A stretch of DNA of 64,000 nucleotides from Stereum hirsutum FP-91666 SS1 (taxonomy: Eukaryota > Basidiomycota > Agaricomycetes > Russulales > Stereaceae): NCBI RefSeq assembly GCF_000264905.1, contig NW_006763131.1, forward strand, positions 2,489,939-2,553,938, given 5' to 3'. The translations under genes were made by a program, and so were the position numbers. Under the pieces are notes generated by a model. It was not told the DNA's origin. It ran no database searches and saw only the letters and a list, made by a program, of their open reading frames with translations. Shown here piece after piece: positions 59,169 through 64,000 of the stretch. Each line of letters starts with the position of its first letter. Within the stretch, counting starts at the first letter, position 1.

Positions 59169-60907
59169 CTATTGAGCATGCAGCTGCGGGTTTGTTGAAG
59201 TGCCCAATGGATTCAGGGGTATGAATGAAGGGAAAGGTTGGGCAGCCCTCGTAGGCCAAGGTTTGTAACTGCCACGATAGGCGTCGACCCTCCACTCCTG
59301 CAGGAAGTTAGATCAGTATTCTATTGGAGCGTCAACTGGATCCATAATCTAACCTCTAGTGACTTGTGACTGTATCTAGGCGTTACAGTGAGACATTGAT
59401 ATTCCAAAGCGATGCCAGCGTTTGCCCATTCCTTCTCGGTGAAAGCTTCGAATATCGGAAGATTTTGACTGGGTCCTGCTCACCTATTTCAATGGATATT
59501 ATAAAACCGAGTACAATGTATTGCTTACCAAAATGAGCAGGTATGTCACGGTTAAACCCTCGTCCGGTAGTTTGAGAGGCCGTCGTAGATGGTGTCGTGG
59601 GGAAAAGAGGAGAGGCGGAAGTCGAACTATTGGTATGAGAGTTGCGGGTAGATGGAATCGCTGTCGGATCTCGAGGTACGCCAGTTCCAGCATGAGAAGG
59701 ACTATGTATCACATTCGACGGGCTCGACGAGCTGGCGGTGGGTGTCCCACTCGTTGTAGAGCCAGTCCACTTCTTCGACTTCTTCGACTTCGTAGCCGGG
59801 GAAGCACTCGGGGTCTGAGGTGCTGGTAAAGCGGCAATTCCACTGGCAGGCCTGATTGATGGAGGAGGTACAATGAAACCTGCGAGTTTCGGGGAAGACC
59901 AAGAGGTCGTGGAGGAAAGCCCAACACCGGTCGCATTGGGTGAAGTTGCCTCGGCCCCCAATTTAGTCGATGCTGTACTGTGAGGAAGCACTTCTCGAGA
60001 GCCGTCAGTAGATTCCGCAGCTGAGGGCGATGATGACTTGAGTTGATCTGCAGGAAGAGAAAAAAGCGCGTTCTCGTCCAACGGGAAACCTTTCAGATCT
60101 TCCCAAAGAGAGGCAATCAAACGCAGCCTCGCGTATACATCCCAGTGTTGATCTGTGAGGTCTTTGGATAGGTGAGCTTCGTACGCCTGTATAGCGGAGA
60201 CTATTACGAAGTAGGGGTGACAGCTGTGCCGCAAGGGAGGAAAGTTGTTATAAGGCGGTGAATAGGAAGTGAAAGAGCGAGAGTCCGGATTTTCGCGATG
60301 AATCGTGGTTCGGTCCAGTGCCAAAGGTACGAAGTCGTATCTGTAAGACTCTCGCTTGGGATACACCTGTGAATACAACATTAACTTATAGATGCCGAGG
60401 ACCCCACGTTAGCGGCAACCGATACGCACCGTAGACCAAGACGCGTTGGCTTTTAGACACTTCAGCTGTTGCAGTCGCTGGGTAATGGAGCGGATCATTT
60501 CTGTATCTGGCACAAAAGTCCACGCGCGAGCCCACAGCGCACGATACCAGTCTGCGCGAACTACCAAAACAAGTCAGCGATATCTGTATTAGCGGGGAAT
60601 TGAAGCGCTGTACACCTCGGTCATCGTTGAAAGGAAGCACTTACTATACATAGTATTTGACTCGCTCATCCAGCAAGAAAAATCATCACAATGCCAGAGG
60701 GCACTGAGGTAGTTGATCTCACATGATTCGCGAGTCAACTAAGAGTCTTCGGTGGAGATGCAATCTGCTCACTTTGGCTGGAGCGTCCGCGGTATCTGTG
60801 GGGACGACCTGATACATGCATACGGAATCAGGCGGATGAATTGAGTTTGTGACCAGACACGGCTGCTCAGGTTCATCTATCTCTGAAGAAGTGGTAGACT
60901 CGGCCAT
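59169..60907 (-). CDS. Tandem paralog B, unknown family
   Basis: I do not recognise this family. Exons in coding order are 60907-60773, 60717-60645, 60560-60430, 60366-59529, 59445-59354 and 59297-59169 (465 residues). The N-terminal part has INYLSALWHCDDFSCWMSES and RADWYRALWARAWTFVPDTE. Next are QRLQQLKCLKANASWSTVYP, FVPLALDRTTIHREN, PPYNNFPPLRHSCHPYFVIV and YARLRLIASLWEDLKGFPLD. About 150 Ser/Thr/Pro-rich residues follow, and then a C-terminal FTEKEWANAGIALEYQCLTV, YSHKSLE, EWRVDAY block. No signal peptide or membrane segment is visible. The exon-intron layout matches paralog A exon for exon, which shows a tandem duplication. The function is unknown. Confidence 0.75.
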
Positions 60908-61188
60908 GGTAGTTACTAAATGGTAGGTAGTGGTGAAAGACGAACAACTGATCCAAATGGCCGGAATCTAATAGGATCTAATCTTATCTGGGGCTGTGTG
61001 GCGTTCACGCCATCGTTTGCAATTGTGGCGAGTGGCGCAAACTGCACGCTATTGCACGCCTGCGAGGGGCAAGCGAGGGTCTCCGACATGACTCAAAGAT
61101 GTGCCTCCAACCTTCTTGCAGCGAACCACCACCATCCAAGGGTTTCATTGTGTTATTGTTCGATCTTTCTGTACGCCAGCTATTCTGA

Positions 61189-62712
61189 ATGTGCCGTCTC
61201 GTCATCTACAAGGGCTGCCCTGTTCAGCTTTCCCATGTGCGTTGTCATCCGCTTCCCCACCTCCGGCTCGGGCTGACCTCACATCGCTTCTGTAGCTCTT
61301 GACACGACCTTGTCACTCCATCATCAACCAGGCTTTTGACTCCAGACTTCGCGTCGATCTTCGAAGGCCTATCAATGGAGACGGCTTTGGTGTGGGTGCG
61401 TTTTATTTACTAAGCGCTCTGCTCACACGACCATTGCTGACTTGATTGCCTAGGTTGGTATGATACCGTTTACGAGGAAGAACTTGGTAGCCAACCGTGT
61501 ATCTTCACCTCCGTAACTCCTGTGAGCACTCCCATTTTTTGTATGACGAGCAAGTTACTGACTGTGAACGCGTAGGCGTGGAATAATGCCAACTTGACAC
61601 GTCTTGCAGAGAAGATCAAGTCCCCTTTGGTCTTGTGAGTAGTTGCTTTTGCTGACGATAAGAGTGCTGGTACTCAGACTTTTGCAGCGCACACGTTCGA
61701 GCTACAACCGCGGGGTCATTATCTCTGGACAACTGCCATCCCTTTGTGCATGGCAAGCTCATGGTGCGTCAAATGCCTCATCATCGCTTACGTGTTTCAC
61801 TTACTCTACCTCACATAGTGGATGCATAATGGCAGCATCGAGGGCTTCCCCAAGATTAAAAGGCGACTCCAGCAGTTCCTTTCGGATGAGGTCTTCAACG
61901 TCGTAAAAGGCAACACCGATTCAGAGTGGTCTTTCGCGCTCTTCCTTTCCAAGGTGCGCACTCTTCTCGACCTCGGAGCTCCTTGTCTTTGACATCTCTC
62001 TAGTTGCCCGATCCAAATGCCGAGTCTTTCACGCACCAGACTCTCCGAAAAGCAATGCTTGAGACGATCGCTACTCTGAACCGTCTAGGGGAGGAGGCTG
62101 GCATTACTCAGGTGTGTGTGGTTCATTCTGCACGGTCGAGCGTTGCTTACCTCTCTTTGTATCGTTCAGCCTAGTCTCATGAACTTCTGCATCACGGACG
62201 GTGAAAGTGTTGTCGCTACTCGCTATGTCTCATCACGGGAGGATGAAGCTGCTTCTCTGGTACGTTGGTTGCTTCGTTGTAGAGGGCGAGGTGTTGATTT
62301 CATACCCGGCTTCTAGTGGTTCTCTTCCGGTACTGCCTTCAGCGAGTACGCAGAAGGTGGTCATTATAAAATGTCGAAAGCTGACAAGCGGGAGAACATC
62401 ATCATGATTGCCAGCGAACCGCTAACGTTTGAGAAAGGTGTGCTTGTTCGACCTACGCTTCGGCTATTTTATACTCATTTTCTGTATCCTCTAGCTGATT
62501 GGATGGAAATCAAGACCAACTACATGATCGTGATTACTCCTAAAATGAACGTCCTCCAATTTCCCATCATAGACAAGTACTACGTTCCGCCATCCAACCC
62601 GGCATTCCTTGCAAGAGGGACAGACCTCGCTGCTGCTAAAGGTCTTCTCGTTCCTACTAGTCGAACTGCGAACATCGACGGGGCCTCGGACACTTCAGAT
62701 TCTTCCAGTTGA
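61189..62712 (+). CDS. DUG3: Class II glutamine amidotransferase Dug3
   Basis: Dug3 is the amidotransferase-like subunit of the yeast Dug2-Dug3 complex, which degrades glutathione in the cytosol. Exons are 61189-61236, 61296-61395, 61454-61521, 61576-61634, 61688-61763, 61819-61953, 62004-62111, 62170-62259, 62317-62437 and 62495-62712 (340 residues). The N-terminal nucleophile Cys2 is present (MCRLVIYKGCPVQ). It is followed by LLTRPCHSIINQAFDSRLRV, INGDGFGVGWYD, AHVRATTAGSLSLDNCHPFV and WMHNGSIEGFPKIKRRL, all family marks, and SLMNFCITDGESVVATRY. The ATG at 61189 is chosen because it puts Cys at position 2, as catalysis requires. The last residues are Ser/Asp-rich. Confidence 0.93.
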
Positions 62713-63173
62713 TCATGTTACTGGGCTGCCCCTTCTCTGTTATTTCCGTGGATTTCGCTCTTGTTGTCTGTACATCATGTTTAAGTTATCAGCGTGTCTT
62801 GTCAGCTATACCATAGTACTTTGTGTATTTAATCTACTTGCGGTTGCCATGCTATGGACGCAGAACACTACTATCATAATTCGCTCCATGTATCTCGAAT
62901 CGCTCATTTCTAAGTATATCGTGGCCACTTTGACAGACGGACGCCACAGTGGCGCACTCCAGAGACACAGGTCCGGCGGTAATGGCAATGCCCTTGTTTT
63001 CCGCTCGATGTCCGATTCGTCTGGGGCCCCTCAATGACTGCATAAGCCTTGAGGCGACGGTGTCAAGGCACTGTGCAACAACTCTTGGCTAACTCTCCTT
63101 ACTTCTTTCTTCCTTCATCTTTGGGCGCATTGGGCTTGTTCGTCACGGACTCGTTCACAACTCACGGTCCTCC
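62713..63173. other. Intergenic region, DUG3 to ICE2
   Basis: 3' flank of DUG3 and upstream region of the ICE2-like gene. Small open frames lack recognisable domains. Confidence 0.4.
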
Positions 63174-64000
63174 ATGCCTGGGCCGTGGTTCTTATGGCGC
63201 TTCGTCACAAGCGGTGCAAAGTACGCCCTTTCACACCGATTTCTTTAGTAAAAAGACATTCTAAAAAAACGAACGTGTTTCTGTCAGACTCTCTAACTTC
63301 CTCCAAGTGCTCATCTTCCTCCCGCTCACGCTCTCCACACTCTCCAAATCCGCATTCCTCCTGCTGTCACTCCTGATTTTCCTCCAATCCCTCATCCATG
63401 GCACCCTTCAATTCTTCTGGGGGTCATCTGTCCTTGCCGTCATGCAATTCCCCGTCCAACCATTCCTCCTCCTTGTCTGCTTCAACGTATTTTCAGAATC
63501 CGTGAGCCCATGGCTCCTCACGGCCGCGACGTACTGGGGTCGGCTCCTATATCTGTCCAGTCCACTATTCATCATTCTTGAAGGGATGTCGAGTTTGCTC
63601 GTGGTGCAAAAGATGGGTCAGGTTGGTAGAGACTTGGTGGGCGAAGGAGAGGCATACCAGTTTGGGCTGCTCATTGCGTCTGCAATGACCTATGTGGTGA
63701 GTTGGGCCAGTCTTTTGGGACCGAAAAGTGTCTGACCAGCGTAATTATCCAGGCTGCTGCATGGTGGATTGTCGTGGTGAGCTACTACTCGATGCTTGGA
63801 ATTTTGAGCGATACTCAGTGGCAACCTTTGCAGGCATATCCAGCGGCTGCCATGTCACCACTATCCTCCACTCTGCTCGGTGTGGCCCTGACCGCTTTCC
63901 TCTTCCTCACATTCATCGGATTCGCCCTCCGGCGCACCAATGTCATTGAATCGTCCGGACTTGCTCTCTTCATCGCTTACAATGTGTGGCTCTGTGGATT
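63174..64000 (+). CDS. ICE2: Ice2-family ER membrane protein (partial, 5' part)
   Basis: Ice2 is a polytopic ER protein that in yeast helps shape and inherit cortical ER and links lipid droplets to ER. The window holds exons 63174-63220, 63288-63696 and 63753 to the end (234 codons); the gene continues beyond 64000. Hydrophobic segments are visible in order: LQVLIFLPLTLSTLSKSAFL, LLLSLLIFLQSLIHGTL, PFLLLVCFNVFSESVSP, FGLLIASAMTYVVAAAWWIV and LLGVALTAFLFLTFIGFAL. The matching family blocks are YLSSPLFIILEGMSSLLVVQ, KMGQVGRDLV and the VIESSGLALFIAYN segment. The start is set by phase: the 47-nt first exon ends at GCAAA before GTACGC. Confidence 0.82.

Noticed and set aside
1..64000. Biosynthetic gene cluster or defence island
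   Set aside because: No polyketide or peptide synthase, terpene cyclase, NLR, het-domain gene or transcription-factor cluster is visible; the genes are mostly unrelated housekeeping functions.

Overview
This window is nuclear DNA of a filamentous basidiomycete, most likely a mushroom-forming Agaricomycete. The evidence is gene density (about one gene per 2.3 kb on both strands), many 45-115 nt GT-AG introns in nearly every gene, very short exons, and the gene set itself (NoxA-type NADPH oxidase, Ump1, Mad2, Pex16, Dug3, Nus1, Ice2). There are no operons, no CRISPR arrays and no rRNA genes, and I found no intact tRNA gene or intact transposon. I built the gene models by hand by joining exons with GT-AG splice sites and checking phase. 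Where I list exon joins, the coding length is a multiple of three and the product aligns with the family named.

Layout. 0-8.2 kb: prenylcysteine oxidase (+), ammonium transporter (+), a small SDR (+) and the proteasome chaperone Ump1 (-). 8.4-16.2 kb: a RanBPM/Gid1-type protein (+), NADPH oxidase NoxA (-) and spindle checkpoint Mad2 (-). 16.7-24.4 kb: an RNase III-domain protein with a long disordered tail (-), a divergent ketol-acid reductoisomerase-like protein (-), a second SDR (+) and a cupin (-). 24.8-34.1 kb: Pex16 (-), an orphan coiled-coil protein (+), a BTB-domain protein (+), a small conserved protein (+) and a secreted Asn/Ala/Gly-repeat protein (-). 34.8-41.6 kb: CPD photolyase (-), CorA-type divalent cation transporter (-) and Rrp36 (-). 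41.8-51.5 kb: a 1254-residue polytopic membrane protein (-), a DUF2235 alpha/beta hydrolase (-) and Nus1 (-). 52.4-53.0 kb is an assembly gap of 578 N. 53.6-64 kb: alpha-SNAP/Sec17 (-) divergent from phosphoacetylglucosamine mutase (+), two tandem paralogs of unknown function (-), the class II amidotransferase Dug3 (+) and a partial Ice2 (+) running off the end.

Most genes are unrelated housekeeping functions, so I see no single dedicated system here. The most unusual items are: an RNase III domain protein carrying two SUMO-interaction-like motifs; a reductoisomerase homolog lacking the expected catalytic and metal-binding residues; a tandem pair of unknown genes, one of which has an in-frame stop that an alternative acceptor could bypass; two MluI-type boxes upstream of mad2; and a recurrent use of microexons (7, 13, 15, 16, 18, 19, 20 and 22 nt), including an initiator ATG that stands alone on its coding exon.
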